Below are positions 14,863 to 23,973 of a DNA stretch of 40,466 bases, piece after piece. Source of the DNA: Chloroflexi bacterium TSY (GTDB lineage Bacteria; Chloroflexota; Anaerolineae; Caldilineales; Caldilineaceae). The notes under the pieces are model-generated. The model ran no database searches. It was not told where the DNA came from and saw nothing but the letters and a program-made list of their open reading frames with translations. A program made the position numbers and the translations under genes. The DNA lies in contig JAHBNG010000136.1 of the NCBI GenBank assembly GCA_019217005.1, positions 1 through 40,466 of the forward strand. Direction: 5' to 3'. Each line of letters starts with the position of its first letter. Position 1 is the stretch's first letter.

Positions 14863-16224
14863 ATGTCTATTTTACAAGTCGGATTAAATCACAAAACAGC
14901 CCCTATTGAGTTGCGTGAACGATTGGCGCTCGACGGCTGTGGATTGCGGATGGCTCTGGAAGAATTCATCACTCCCGAGCAGATCTTCAGGTCAGCTGCT
15001 GCTGGCACCTTGCTGAAAGAGGTTGTAATCCTCTCCACCTGTAATCGATTGGAGATCTACGCAGTCAACAATGGGGAAAGCAGCGATGTCGAAAATGAGC
15101 TCGGCTGGCAGACTATCATACAAAAGCTGGCCCTGCAGCAAGATCTGCCTGTCGAGACTTTGTTGCCACACCTCTATTATAAAGCAGATCGCGAGGCAGT
15201 GAGACATCTCATGCGCGTTGCGTCCGGACTCGACTCTATGATTCTAGGGGAGCCTCAGATTCTGGGTCAGGTTCATCGTTCCTACGGTGAAGCACACACG
15301 GTGGGTGTCACAGGCCCCATGCTATCCAAACTCTTTGCGCAAGCTGTACATGCAGGCAAACGAGCACGAACAGAGAGCGAGATCAGTCGCCAGACAACAT
15401 CCATCAGCCATGCCGCGGCTCGTCTGGCCAAAGCGCAAAACCCCAACCTACAGCAGGCCAATGTACTAGTAGTTGGGGCGGGGGAAATGGCCCAACTTGC
15501 CGCCCAAGCCATGAATCAGCATGGCACCCAGCAGATCACGATCATCAACCGTACCTACACAACAGCCCAGATTCTGGCCGATCAAGTGGCTGGATGCGCG
15601 ATCCCATGGCGGGAACTACCGCAGGCGTTGATCAATGCCGATCTGGTGCTGACAGCGACTGGTGCCCCCCATCTAGTGATTAGCCCTGGGGATGTCGCAT
15701 CAATACTCACTCAACGTCAAGGGCGTCCGCTCACGTTCATCGATGTTGCGGTCCCGCGCGATATCGACGAAGGGGTCGATGATCTACAGGCAACCCTCGA
15801 TGCAAACCTAGCCCAGCGAGAAGCGGAGATCCCCAAAGTCGAAGCCATCATTGAAGCCGAAATCGACGACTTTGAGCAGTGGTTGCGTGGACGCCAAGTG
15901 ATTCCCACCATCGTTGACCTGCGCCGTAAGGCTCAAGCAATTGCGGATGCTGAAGTGGCAGATGCAAAACGACGCCTCAATAGCAAGGATGCCCAGATTG
16001 TTGAGCGGCTTGCCCATCGACTCGTCAACAAATTGCTGCATGAGCCGATTGTACGACTGAAAGCAGGTATCGATCCAGGTGCACATGACACGGTTGCCCA
16101 CGTGGTCCGTGATCTATTTGGGCTGGATGAGATGGAAGAGCCGAAGCAAGATAGTGGGAACCAAAAGGCGTTACTCATGCCCCTACCACAAGTAGGTAAC
16201 GGCTCATGGAGCATAAAACAATGA
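14863..16224 (+). CDS. hemA: glutamyl-tRNA reductase
   Basis: This 453-residue protein catalyses reduction of Glu-tRNA to glutamate-1-semialdehyde, the first step of C5-pathway tetrapyrrole synthesis. It shows GLNHKTAPIELRERLA at the start, the catalytic Cys60 in ILSTCNRLEIY, GLDSMILGEPQILGQVHRSY, a Rossmann NADPH domain (VLVVGAGEMAQLAAQAM), and a C-terminal dimerisation helix domain. Some 10 extra residues sit before the catalytic Cys (FRSAAAGTLL). No hemL, hemB or hemC is nearby. Upstream are promoter module e and the hairpin repeat. It ends with two consecutive TGA codons, evidence that TGA is used as stop here. Confidence 0.95.
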   Translation: MSILQVGLNHKTAPIELRERLALDGCGLRMALEEFITPEQIFRSAAAGTLLKEVVILSTCNRLEIYAVNNGESSDVENELGWQTIIQKLALQQDLPVETLLPHLYYKADREAVRHLMRVASGLDSMILGEPQILGQVHRSYGEAHTVGVTGPMLSKLFAQAVHAGKRARTESEISRQTTSISHAAARLAKAQNPNLQQANVLVVGAGEMAQLAAQAMNQHGTQQITIINRTYTTAQILADQVAGCAIPWRELPQALINADLVLTATGAPHLVISPGDVASILTQRQGRPLTFIDVAVPRDIDEGVDDLQATLDANLAQREAEIPKVEAIIEAEIDDFEQWLRGRQVIPTIVDLRRKAQAIADAEVADAKRRLNSKDAQIVERLAHRLVNKLLHEPIVRLKAGIDPGAHDTVAHVVRDLFGLDEMEEPKQDSGNQKALLMPLPQVGNGSWSIKQ

Positions 16225-16289
16225 TGAAAGATTTCAATGGAGAGAAAAGGGATATTACTAACATGACAAAATCTTATGCTGATCCAAGT

Positions 16290-16706
16290 TTAGTTCACCA
16301 AAGCAGGCGCAAGTGAGGATGCCATGCGGTTTAGAGAGGCTGGTTCGACCTCGATCTGGACTGGTTGTGTCGATTCAGCCAATGGGGTTCCCCAGCGGAA
16401 GATCGTCAAGAGTTGGCTCAGGTCAAGCCCAAAGCATTGATTCATAAGTGCAGCTTGTTTTAACAAATAGCGATCTAGTTCATCCATTGTGGTCACTTGT
16501 TGGGCAGGCAACCGCCCAGCTTGGAAGAGTGCTCCCAACATTTTGCGGTTCCCCCAGATCTGCATGAATTCACTGCGATGGTGGCTTCTTTCATCCTCAT
16601 CAAGTGCAGGCCAATCATCAGCCAATTCAGATAGATCTTGGATAAAAATTTTGTAATTCAACAGAAAAGAATCGATATGTCCATCTGTATAAGTCTGTAA
16701 TTCCAT
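16290..16706 (-). CDS. unknown protein, 138 aa
   Basis: Start ATG 16706 was chosen because GGAG lies six bases upstream (GGAGCTGATC-ATG); a TTG four codons earlier is possible. The sequence (MELQTYTDGHIDSFLLNYKI ... DELDRYLLKQAALMNQCFGL) looks soluble and mostly helical, with no signal peptide or membrane segment. No family was recognised. It follows the 61-codon ORF at 16894 with only two bases between stop and start, so the two are probably translationally coupled. It lies convergent to hemA and divergent from the FIST kinase. Confidence 0.55.
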   Translation of the reverse strand: MELQTYTDGHIDSFLLNYKIFIQDLSELADDWPALDEDERSHHRSEFMQIWGNRKMLGALFQAGRLPAQQVTTMDELDRYLLKQAALMNQCFGLDLSQLLTIFRWGTPLAESTQPVQIEVEPASLNRMASSLAPALVN

Positions 16707-16708
16707 GA

Positions 16709-16894
16709 TCAGCTCCAAATATAAGTGGATAAGCTAGCGTTGCTGAATTCAGTACGTAACCAACGATTGACTTTGAGAGGCCGAGAGGCAAAAGGTATCT
16801 GAACCACATGATGAACAAGATGTTGCAATTCAACATCCGTAGCTTTTCGAGGTTTATCGACTAAATCGTGAACAAGCTCAGGAATATTAATCAT
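16709..16894 (-). CDS. unknown small protein, 61 aa
   Basis: MINIPELVHDLVDKPRKATD followed by VELQHLVHHVVQIPFASRPL; His-rich centre, no recognised domain. A perfect TATAAT lies only ~15 bases before the ATG on the minus strand, suggesting a leaderless or very short-leader transcript. It is the first gene of a two-gene unit with the ORF at 16290. It could be the N-terminal half of one split gene, but no frameshift signature was found. Confidence 0.45.
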   Translation of the reverse strand: MINIPELVHDLVDKPRKATDVELQHLVHHVVQIPFASRPLKVNRWLRTEFSNASLSTYIWS

Positions 16895-16929
16895 AATCTA
16901 GTGGATATTATACAACAGAGGAATGAACC

Positions 16930-19593
16930 ATGGGAACCAAAGCAGGCGTAGGCATGAGCCACCACCGAAACCCAACAATGGCCGGACAAGAAGCGGCTGT
17001 CATGGCATTGCAAAATGCAGGGATTGAACAACCAGATTTCGTCTTTATGTTTGCATCAGTTGGATATGACCAACCGCAGCTTTTGCAGGCGGTTCGCGAA
17101 ACCACAAAACATACACCGCTCAGTGGTTGTTCGGGCGAAGGTGTGATTGTGCAAGGTGAAGGGGATGAATCCAACTTCTCAGTAGCTGTGATGGTCATTC
17201 AGTCCAATGAGATGCACTTTGAGAATGGCCTAGCAACGGGCTTCCAAAGCGATGCTCAGGGAGTCGGTCAGAGTGTGGCCACGGCGCTTCAGCCGTTAGT
17301 AGAGGCCGACGCCAAAGGACTTTTTGTCTTTCCAGATTCTTTAACGGCCAACTTCGATGGATTCAAGCAGGGATTGGAAGAGACCTTGTCTTTGAATCAC
17401 TTCTTGCCAGTCTTGGGCGGTGGGGCCAGCGACAACTGGCAATTTCAACAAACTTATCAATACTGCAACGATGAAATCGTCTCTGACGGGGTTGCCTGGG
17501 CACTGCTTTCTGGTCAACTACACCTTGCATATGCCGTTAGTCATGGATGCATGCCCATGGGGTCAGAGCGTCAAGTGACTCATGCTGAGGGCAACATCCT
17601 CTATGAGATTGATGGTAAACCGACCTTGACCGTCTTTGAAGAGTATCTATCACCGGACGAGATTGCGGATTGGAGCACCTCGCGGGTTCTGTTTGCGCTG
17701 GGTTTTCCAGCGGCAGAGCATTTGCGGGATCAAGACAATTATATCATTCGGACGATCCCTGGTGGTTTTGACGAAGCAACGGGTGCGGCTGTCCTCCCTG
17801 GTGAGGTCGTAGAAGGCAGCGCTGTCTGGATGACACGGCGTGATTACGACAAAATCGGTCACAGTGTGGACAGCATTGCGGAACAGATTAAGGCCCAACT
17901 TGGACCAAGCGAGCCAAAGATGGTCTTCCACTTTGACTGTGCTGGTCGAGGCAAGGCCATGTTGCGTGATCAGCAGAAGTCTCATCTGTTGAACCAATTG
18001 CAACAGCAGGTGTCACCGAATGTGCCTTGGCTGGGTTTCTATAGCTATTTTGAAATCGGTCCCATGGCTGGCCATAACAGTATGCACAACTTTACAGCGG
18101 TTGTGGCCGCTCTATATGACGGTGAAGTTGGTCAAAATGGCATCCAACTCGTCGAAGATCCCTTGGGAAAACCAGATCGTCGAAGTGAGGCGATTCAGAA
18201 TGGTGCTTCTCAACCAACAATTACTTCCGTTGAGATCCGTCAGTCTGAGAGTGCATGTCAGGACGATATGGCTCAACTCCAACATGAAAACCAACGACTG
18301 GCAGAGGAGGTCAAACGGTTGATCGAGACCGAACGCAACCTCTATGCCACGCAAGAGAAGCTCGATGGTCAATACCGGATGTATCGCCAACTCTATGAGG
18401 CAGGCAAGCAGTTTAATGCCACCTTTGACCTAGGAGAAGTGCTACAGGTGGCAACCCAAAAGGTCCTATATACGCTGAATTTTGAACGCTGTCTGGCATT
18501 CATGCGTCTCCCAGGTGAACTGCCCGAGGATGATCAATTCCAGGTTCAGATGATGGATGGTTACTATCGAGAAGAAGATCGCCAAGCCGTTAAAGGGTTG
18601 ACAATTGCCATCACAGAACCAGCTTTGGTCCCTTTGCTGGCAGGTGAGCCACATGTAGTCAGCTCCTCTGAAAACGGGCAAGAGGCTTTACAAGAGTTTG
18701 GTCACCTCCTGGATATGGACGAGGGCTATATTCTGATGTCCCTAGTCGGTGAAACCGATCAGATGATTGGGTTCCTTGCCGCAGGGAACACAGCGGAGAT
18801 GTCGGGCTATCAGACGCAAATCGAGGTGGATAGCGACGCCTTGATCGGTCTAGCCAATCTGGCCAGTCAGGCCTCAATCGCCATCAAAAATACCCAACTC
18901 TACGCCCATCAGGTGGAGATGAATCAAGTGTTGCAAGCCACAAACCAGCAACTCGAATCGTTTGCCTTTAGCGCCGCACATACGCTCAAAACTGACTGGC
19001 AAGGGGTAGGCTATCTGGTAGATGAGATCTTTGAGATCTTGGAGGAGGCCGAAGAAGAGGAAGAGGACCCAGATATTGATGAAATCTTAGAGGCGCTCCA
19101 GGTGTTGCGCCCACGCGTCACCAAAGGCATTCAGACGACGGACGACCTGCTGACCTATGCTAGATTAGGCGGGCAAGTCAATCAAACGAGGCAGCTATTG
19201 CGGCCATTGGTTGAAGCAATCGTGCAGCGGGTGGACAACAATCTTGTTCGGATTGCGGCTGATTTTCCCGATAGCGCATTTCCCTTGGATGAGAAGACTT
19301 TTCCCGTGGCATTGCTTCAGATCCTCGAAAACGCCTTAACCTACGGTGAAGGGAAACCTGTCACCATTTCATTAGTTGGCAATCAGCTCCGCATCCAAGA
19401 TCAAGGCCGAGGCATCCCGCCAGAAAGTCTCAGCAACATTTTTGGACTGTTTCAGCGCGCCGCCACCGACGTCAAGGGAACCGGTGTTGGTTTAGCATTA
19501 TCAAAACAGATTGCCCTGGCCCACGGCTTCGACATCTGGGCGGAAAGTTACGGTGAAGGTCGGGGCAGTACGTTTGTCATTGATTTTGGGTAA
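16930..19593 (+). CDS. FIST-GAF sensor histidine kinase
   Basis: This 887-residue protein is cytoplasmic by sequence, with no signal peptide or membrane span. Residues 1 to ~400 form FIST_N/FIST_C (HTPLSGCSGEGVIVQGEG, VLGGGASDNWQF, LGFYSYFEIGPM), a ligand-sensing module proposed to bind small molecules such as amino acids. A coiled coil (~440-480, QLQHENQRLAEEVKRLIETE) leads to a GAF domain (~490-640). The kinase core has the H-box variant FAFSAAHTLKTDW, an acidic insertion (EEAEEEEEDPDIDE) inside the dimerisation helices, N-box LLQILENALTYGEG, and G-boxes DQGRGIPPE and GTGVGLALSK. The response regulator at 19757 is the obvious partner, though 160 bp separate them. The start has GAGGAATGAACC upstream. 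Confidence 0.92.
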   Translation: MGTKAGVGMSHHRNPTMAGQEAAVMALQNAGIEQPDFVFMFASVGYDQPQLLQAVRETTKHTPLSGCSGEGVIVQGEGDESNFSVAVMVIQSNEMHFENGLATGFQSDAQGVGQSVATALQPLVEADAKGLFVFPDSLTANFDGFKQGLEETLSLNHFLPVLGGGASDNWQFQQTYQYCNDEIVSDGVAWALLSGQLHLAYAVSHGCMPMGSERQVTHAEGNILYEIDGKPTLTVFEEYLSPDEIADWSTSRVLFALGFPAAEHLRDQDNYIIRTIPGGFDEATGAAVLPGEVVEGSAVWMTRRDYDKIGHSVDSIAEQIKAQLGPSEPKMVFHFDCAGRGKAMLRDQQKSHLLNQLQQQVSPNVPWLGFYSYFEIGPMAGHNSMHNFTAVVAALYDGEVGQNGIQLVEDPLGKPDRRSEAIQNGASQPTITSVEIRQSESACQDDMAQLQHENQRLAEEVKRLIETERNLYATQEKLDGQYRMYRQLYEAGKQFNATFDLGEVLQVATQKVLYTLNFERCLAFMRLPGELPEDDQFQVQMMDGYYREEDRQAVKGLTIAITEPALVPLLAGEPHVVSSSENGQEALQEFGHLLDMDEGYILMSLVGETDQMIGFLAAGNTAEMSGYQTQIEVDSDALIGLANLASQASIAIKNTQLYAHQVEMNQVLQATNQQLESFAFSAAHTLKTDWQGVGYLVDEIFEILEEAEEEEEDPDIDEILEALQVLRPRVTKGIQTTDDLLTYARLGGQVNQTRQLLRPLVEAIVQRVDNNLVRIAADFPDSAFPLDEKTFPVALLQILENALTYGEGKPVTISLVGNQLRIQDQGRGIPPESLSNIFGLFQRAATDVKGTGVGLALSKQIALAHGFDIWAESYGEGRGSTFVIDFG

Positions 19594-19608
19594 CCGGTAT
19601 CACATCCG

Positions 19609-19669
19609 GTATTAATTATTCGCAATTGATTATTATTTATTCAATGCAAATGACCACAATAATTAATAC
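19609..19669. promoter_or_regulatory. AT-rich inverted repeat between kinase and response regulator
   Basis: GTATTAATTATT (19609-19620) is mirrored exactly by AATAATTAATAC (19658-19669), with further partial pairing inside (TTGAT..ATTCAA). It lies within the 163-bp kinase-regulator gap. It could attenuate or process the transcript, or be an operator for a regulator preferring AT-rich palindromes. Confidence 0.45.
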
Positions 19670-19756
19670 TAAATACCCAATAACGAATAAATTAATTGGT
19701 CATCGAGCCCAGCAAATTGTTGCGACATTCGAGTATAACTCAGGAGGAAATACATC

Positions 19757-20242
19757 ATGACAGATAACGTAAAAGTACTAATTGTAGATGACGATGAGGT
19801 GGTCTGCCGCAGCTTTGGTCGTTTTTTCAAGAAGTACAAGGGCGACTTCGCGTTCGACATCAAAGAAGCCTGTAACGGTCGCGAGGCGGTGGAGCACACA
19901 ACTGCTTTTCATCCAGATTTAATATTGTTGGACATCAATATGCCCGTGATGGATGGTTTGCAGGCCGCGCGGGAAATCAAGAATCTTGATACAACTCATC
20001 GTCTGACGATGGTCACCAGCAGTGCTGACCCAAAAGATGTCGAGCATGCCAAACAAGTCAAAGCCGACATGTATCTGACGAAGGGGGCGACGCGTAAAGA
20101 GGTTAAAGACTCACTGCAAACGGTCGTCGAGGTCTTGATTCTTGGCAAGCCGCTGGCATCCGGTCAAGATTTGATTCCTTTGTGCGCCAAGATGTGGAGG
20201 CGCTCTTTGCAAACCGAGCCTGGTAATACGAACGATAGCTGA
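19757..20242 (+). CDS. single-domain (CheY-like) response regulator
   Basis: This 161-residue protein has a receiver domain with acidic pocket DDD (11-13), phosphoacceptor Asp59 (LILLDINMPVMDG), switch TSS (87-89) and Lys109 (YLTKG). About 35 further residues after the receiver (ASGQDLIPLCAKMWRRSLQT) contain no DNA-binding domain. It therefore probably acts through protein contacts or as a phosphorelay shuttle. The ribosome site CAGGAGGAAATACATC is strong. It is followed after 24 bp by the MscS-like gene, so the two likely share a transcript. Confidence 0.92.
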   Translation: MTDNVKVLIVDDDEVVCRSFGRFFKKYKGDFAFDIKEACNGREAVEHTTAFHPDLILLDINMPVMDGLQAAREIKNLDTTHRLTMVTSSADPKDVEHAKQVKADMYLTKGATRKEVKDSLQTVVEVLILGKPLASGQDLIPLCAKMWRRSLQTEPGNTNDS

Positions 20243-20266
20243 CAGAGCCAAAAGGTCTAATTTGTA

Positions 20267-20851
20267 ATGGAAATTATCATTTCGATCGTCGTCGCTGTCG
20301 CCATCAGCAGCCTGACGATTGTCTTCGAAGACGTCATCAAGAACCTGGCAGCAGGCATCTTCATCTGGCGCGAAAAACGGTTCGTCAATGGGAATATGAT
20401 CGGTATTGATGGTGTTGGCGATTTCCAGATCACCAAAATTGGTTGGCGTTCGACATTGGCAGTTGATACAAATTCAGGCCTCTACACGATGCTCAACAAC
20501 TCGGACCTAATCGGGCAGACGATCCGAAATTACAGCCGGTCTGAATGGTACTACACCAGTGTACATATTCCCCTCGATGGCGACGAAGATATCGAGGCAA
20601 TTGAGGAACTACTCTTTGAAACCACCGAAGATTTGGACTGGATTGTTTTTGGTGTCGAGTCTCGTGTTGAGCTAGCGGCGGTCGAAGATGATCACATTGT
20701 CTTTGAAGTAGATGTCCCAGTCCAGCCAACCAAGTCACCCGCCATGTGGCAATCTCGGCTGCGCAAAGCATTGTTGATGGCCTTGAATGAAGAAGGAATT
20801 GAAGTTGCGGTTCCGGATCTCGTTCGGGTCAATCTACAAGAGAAGAATTGA
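20267..20851 (+). CDS. minimal MscS-like mechanosensitive channel protein
   Basis: This 194-residue protein has one N-terminal hydrophobic helix that flows into the MscS pore/beta region (FEDVIKNLAAGIFIWREKRF, RSTLAVDTNSGLYTMLNNSD, GQTIRNYSRSEWYYTSVHIP). A C-terminal alpha/beta domain follows. It lacks the first two transmembrane helices of canonical MscS (about 286 residues). No upstream coding sequence supplies them, so it is either a single-TM member or derived from a truncated gene. Its place right after the response regulator suggests stress- or turgor-linked signalling; this is inference. Confidence 0.78.
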   Translation: MEIIISIVVAVAISSLTIVFEDVIKNLAAGIFIWREKRFVNGNMIGIDGVGDFQITKIGWRSTLAVDTNSGLYTMLNNSDLIGQTIRNYSRSEWYYTSVHIPLDGDEDIEAIEELLFETTEDLDWIVFGVESRVELAAVEDDHIVFEVDVPVQPTKSPAMWQSRLRKALLMALNEEGIEVAVPDLVRVNLQEKN

Positions 20852-20903
20852 TCAGTAAACTCGTGAAAGAAATTAGTAATTGGACATGGATTTACACTGA
20901 TCA

Positions 20904-20940
20904 ACACGGATAGAACCCTGACAATCCAAAATATCCGTGT
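20904..20940 (+). terminator. small stem-loop before gdhA
   Basis: ACACGGATA (20904-20912) pairs with TATCCGTGT (20932-20940), followed by CCAAAAAACCTTTT. It may end the regulator/MscS transcript. The words GGATTTACACTGATCAACAC look like a dispersed repeat but no second copy was found here. Confidence 0.4.
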
Positions 20941-20985
20941 CCAAAAAACCTTTTAGATTCTACTTGATAACAGGAGAACAAAATC

Positions 20986-22317
20986 ATGGAATTAGGACCA
21001 TTTATGCAAGGACTCAAACGCCGTAATCCCGGTCAGCCCGAGTTTCATCAGGCAGTTCATGAGGTGGCGGAGAAGGTGATTCCCTTTATCAATGCCAATC
21101 CCCAGTATGAAAAAGCCCAAATTCTGGAGCGCATGACCGAACCGGATCGCATTATCATTTTCCGCGTCTGTTGGGAAGATGATGAAGGTCATGTGCGCGT
21201 CAATCGAGGCTATCGCGTTCAGTTTAACAATGCCATCGGTCCCTACAAAGGTGGGCTGCGCTTTGATAAATCGGTCAGCCTGAGCATCCTCAAGTTTCTG
21301 GGCTTCGAGCAAACCTTTAAGAACAGCCTGACCACATTGCCCATCGGTGGGGCCAAAGGTGGTTCAGACTTCAACCCTAAGGGCAAGTCAGATGGTGAAG
21401 TGATGCGCTTCTGCCAGTCGTTTATGACGGAACTCTCTCATCACATCGGCAAGGATACAGACGTACCGGCGGGCGATATTGGCGTTGGTGCCCGTGAGAT
21501 CAGCTATCTGTTTGGCCAACACAAACGGCTGACCAATGAATTCACTGGCGTACTTACAGGCAAGGGACTGACCTTCGGGGGAAGCCCCATCCGTACCGAA
21601 GCCACTGGCTATGGGTGTGTCTACCTGGGACGCGAAATGCTCAAAACCAAAGGGGAGGATTATGAAGGCAAGGTCTGCGTTGTCTCGGGCTCGGGCAATG
21701 TGGCTCAATATACGGCCGAGAAGCTGATTGAACTGGGAGCCAAAGTGGTGACCATGTCCGACCGAGGCGGCTACATCTACGATGCTGATGGGCTGACGAC
21801 CGAGAAACTCGCCCACCTCATCGACCTGAAGACGAATCAACGGGGGCGACTCGCCGAGTATGCCAAAGAGACAGGTTGCGAGTTCCATGCCGAACAGCGA
21901 CCGTGGCATGTCCCCTGCGATATGGCCTTCCCCAGCGCCACCCAGAACGAAATCCTAGAGAGCGATGCCCGTGCGCTGCTGGACAACGGTTGCTTGGCCG
22001 TCTGCGAGGGCGCGAATATGCCTACTGTCGCGGCGGGTGCTGTTCTGTTTGAAGAAGCTGGCATTCTCTACGCACCTAGCAAAGCGGCCAATGCTGGCGG
22101 CGTTGCCATCTCCGGTTTGGAGATGACGCAGAACGCCATGCGTTTGACCTGGTCGCGGGAAGAAGTTGATAGCCAACTACAAAACATTATGCGAAGCATT
22201 CACGAACAGTGTGTGGAATATGGTTCGCACAATGGCCAAACCAACTATGTGCAGGGCGCCAACATTGCTGGCTTTGTTAAGGTGGCCGATGCCATGACGG
22301 CATATGGAGTTTTGTAA
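20986..22317 (+). CDS. gdhA: glutamate dehydrogenase (probably NADP-dependent)
   Basis: This 443-residue protein is of hexameric GDH size and interconverts 2-oxoglutarate plus ammonium and glutamate. Motifs seen: GYRVQFNNAIGPYKGGLRFD, catalytic-site Lys124 in LPIGGAKGGSDFNPKGKS, DVPAGDIGVGAREI, and the dinucleotide fold CVVSGSGNVAQYTAEKL with Ser-x-Arg (MSDRGG) after the second strand, as in NADP enzymes. The ribosome site AACAGGAGAACAAAATC precedes ATG 20986. It is followed after 13 bp by the ThDP enzyme gene, so the two form an operon. Confidence 0.95.
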   Translation: MELGPFMQGLKRRNPGQPEFHQAVHEVAEKVIPFINANPQYEKAQILERMTEPDRIIIFRVCWEDDEGHVRVNRGYRVQFNNAIGPYKGGLRFDKSVSLSILKFLGFEQTFKNSLTTLPIGGAKGGSDFNPKGKSDGEVMRFCQSFMTELSHHIGKDTDVPAGDIGVGAREISYLFGQHKRLTNEFTGVLTGKGLTFGGSPIRTEATGYGCVYLGREMLKTKGEDYEGKVCVVSGSGNVAQYTAEKLIELGAKVVTMSDRGGYIYDADGLTTEKLAHLIDLKTNQRGRLAEYAKETGCEFHAEQRPWHVPCDMAFPSATQNEILESDARALLDNGCLAVCEGANMPTVAAGAVLFEEAGILYAPSKAANAGGVAISGLEMTQNAMRLTWSREEVDSQLQNIMRSIHEQCVEYGSHNGQTNYVQGANIAGFVKVADAMTAYGVL

Positions 22318-22330
22318 CAAGGAATAACTA

Positions 22331-23971
22331 ATGAAAGCATCAGACCTCTTTGTTAAAGCGCTAGAAGCAGAAGGCGTTGAGTATATCTTTGGGATTCCTG
22401 GAGAGGAGAATCTAGATATGCTCAACTCCCTCAAAGACTCATCGATCAAGCTGATCCTGACGCGCCATGAGCAGGCCGCGGGCTTTATGGCGGCCACCTA
22501 CGGTCGCTTGACCGGCAAGGCGGGCGTTTGCATGGCGACATTGGGACCAGGCGCCACCAACTTTGTTACAGCCGCGGCCTACGCCCAACTGGGCGGCATG
22601 CCCATGATGATGATCACCGGACAGAATCCCATCAAAAGCAGCAAGCAGGGGCAGTTTCAGATTGTGGATGTGGTGGACATGATGCGCCCGCTGACCAAAT
22701 ATACCAAGCAGGTGGTCAGCGGTGACGTCATTCCCTCGTGCGTTCGAGAGGCCATCCGGCTGGCGCAGGAGGAACGGCCAGGCGCCGTGCATATCGAGTT
22801 CCCGGAAGACATCGCCGATGAGCAGACAGATGTCTCTATTTGCACGGAGAGCCAGACGCGTCGACCAATTGCCGAAGAGAAGGCCATCAAGCGCGCGGTT
22901 GCCCTCATTGAAGAAGCAAGGCATCCTCTGATCCTCGTCGGGGCCGGAGCCAACCGCAAACTGACTTCACGGATGCTGCACCAGTTTGTGGAGAAGACGG
23001 GCATTCCCTTCTTTAGCACCCAGATGGGCAAAGGCGTGGTGGATGAACGCCATCCCCTCTTCATGGGGAATGCCGCGCTCTCGGACAACGACTTCTTGCA
23101 TCGCGCCATTAACCATGCAGACCTAATCATCAATGTGGGCCATGACGTTGTGGAAAAGCCACCCTTCTTTATGGAGCAGGGAGGCATGCATGTAGTCCAC
23201 GTAAATTTCTCTTCCGCCGTGGTGGATCCCGTCTACTTTCCCCAAGTAGAGGTGGTGGGCGACATTGCCAACAGCATCTGGCAGATCAAAGAACGGGTAC
23301 TCAAACAAGGGCACTGGGACTTTTCCTATTTCCAAAGGATCAAAGGGCACGTGGAAACCCACATGGCCGACCGTACAGACGATGATGGATTTCCTGTCTG
23401 CCCTCAACGGCTGGTGGCTGATGTACGAGCGGTTATGCCCTCGAATGGCATCATCGCCCTGGACAATGGTGTCTACAAGATCTGGTTTGCGCGCAACTAT
23501 CAGGCCCATGAGCCAAATACGGTGCTGCTTGACAATGCGTTGGCCACCATGGGGGCCGGACTTCCCTCTGCCATGGCGGCCCATCTGGTCTATCCCGAGC
23601 GCAAAGTGATGGCTATTTGTGGCGATGGCGGCTTTATGATGAACTCCCAAGAGTTGGAAACGGCAGTCCGCCTCAAGATGAATTTGGTCGTGCTCATCTT
23701 GAATGACAATGCCTACGGCATGATCAAATGAAAGCAGGCCAACATGGGTTTTGAAGATTTTGGCCTGGACTACGGGAACCCAGACTTTGTGACCTACGCC
23801 GAATCGTATGGTGCACGCGGACATCGAGTCGAAACGAGTGCGGCGCTCCAGCCACTGCTCGGGCGTTGTTTGACCCAGCCAGGTGTTGATCTGGTTGAAC
23901 TGCCCGTCGATTACTCGGACAACGACCGGATTCTTAATCAGGAGATTAAGGAGAAGAGTCAGGTACTTTAA
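22331..23971 (+). CDS. acetolactate synthase-like ThDP enzyme, with in-frame TGA at 23729-23731
   Basis: This would be a 546-residue protein if read through the TGA at codon 467. It has the ThDP-activating Glu47 (LILTRHEQAAGFMAATYGR), the central domain, and the ThDP/Mg motif ICGDGGFMMNSQELETA ending LNDNAYGMIK. TGA follows, then KQANMGFEDFGLDYGNPDFV continues in the same frame to TAA at 23969. Family members have Trp at exactly this place (YGMI(R/K)W K Q). It most resembles catabolic AlsS-type acetolactate synthases joining two pyruvates; no small regulatory subunit gene is present. It overlaps no neighbour: 13 bp after gdhA and 2 bp before the aldehyde dehydrogenase. Without readthrough, ThDP binding and the C-terminal cap would be lost. 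Confidence 0.87.
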
Positions 23972-23973
23972 TC

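Noticed and set aside
12595..23971. Genome-wide reassignment of TGA to Trp
   Set aside because: hemA ends in TGA TGA, and hicA, the response regulator and gene A end in TGA at proper C-termini; TGG is used for Trp throughout.
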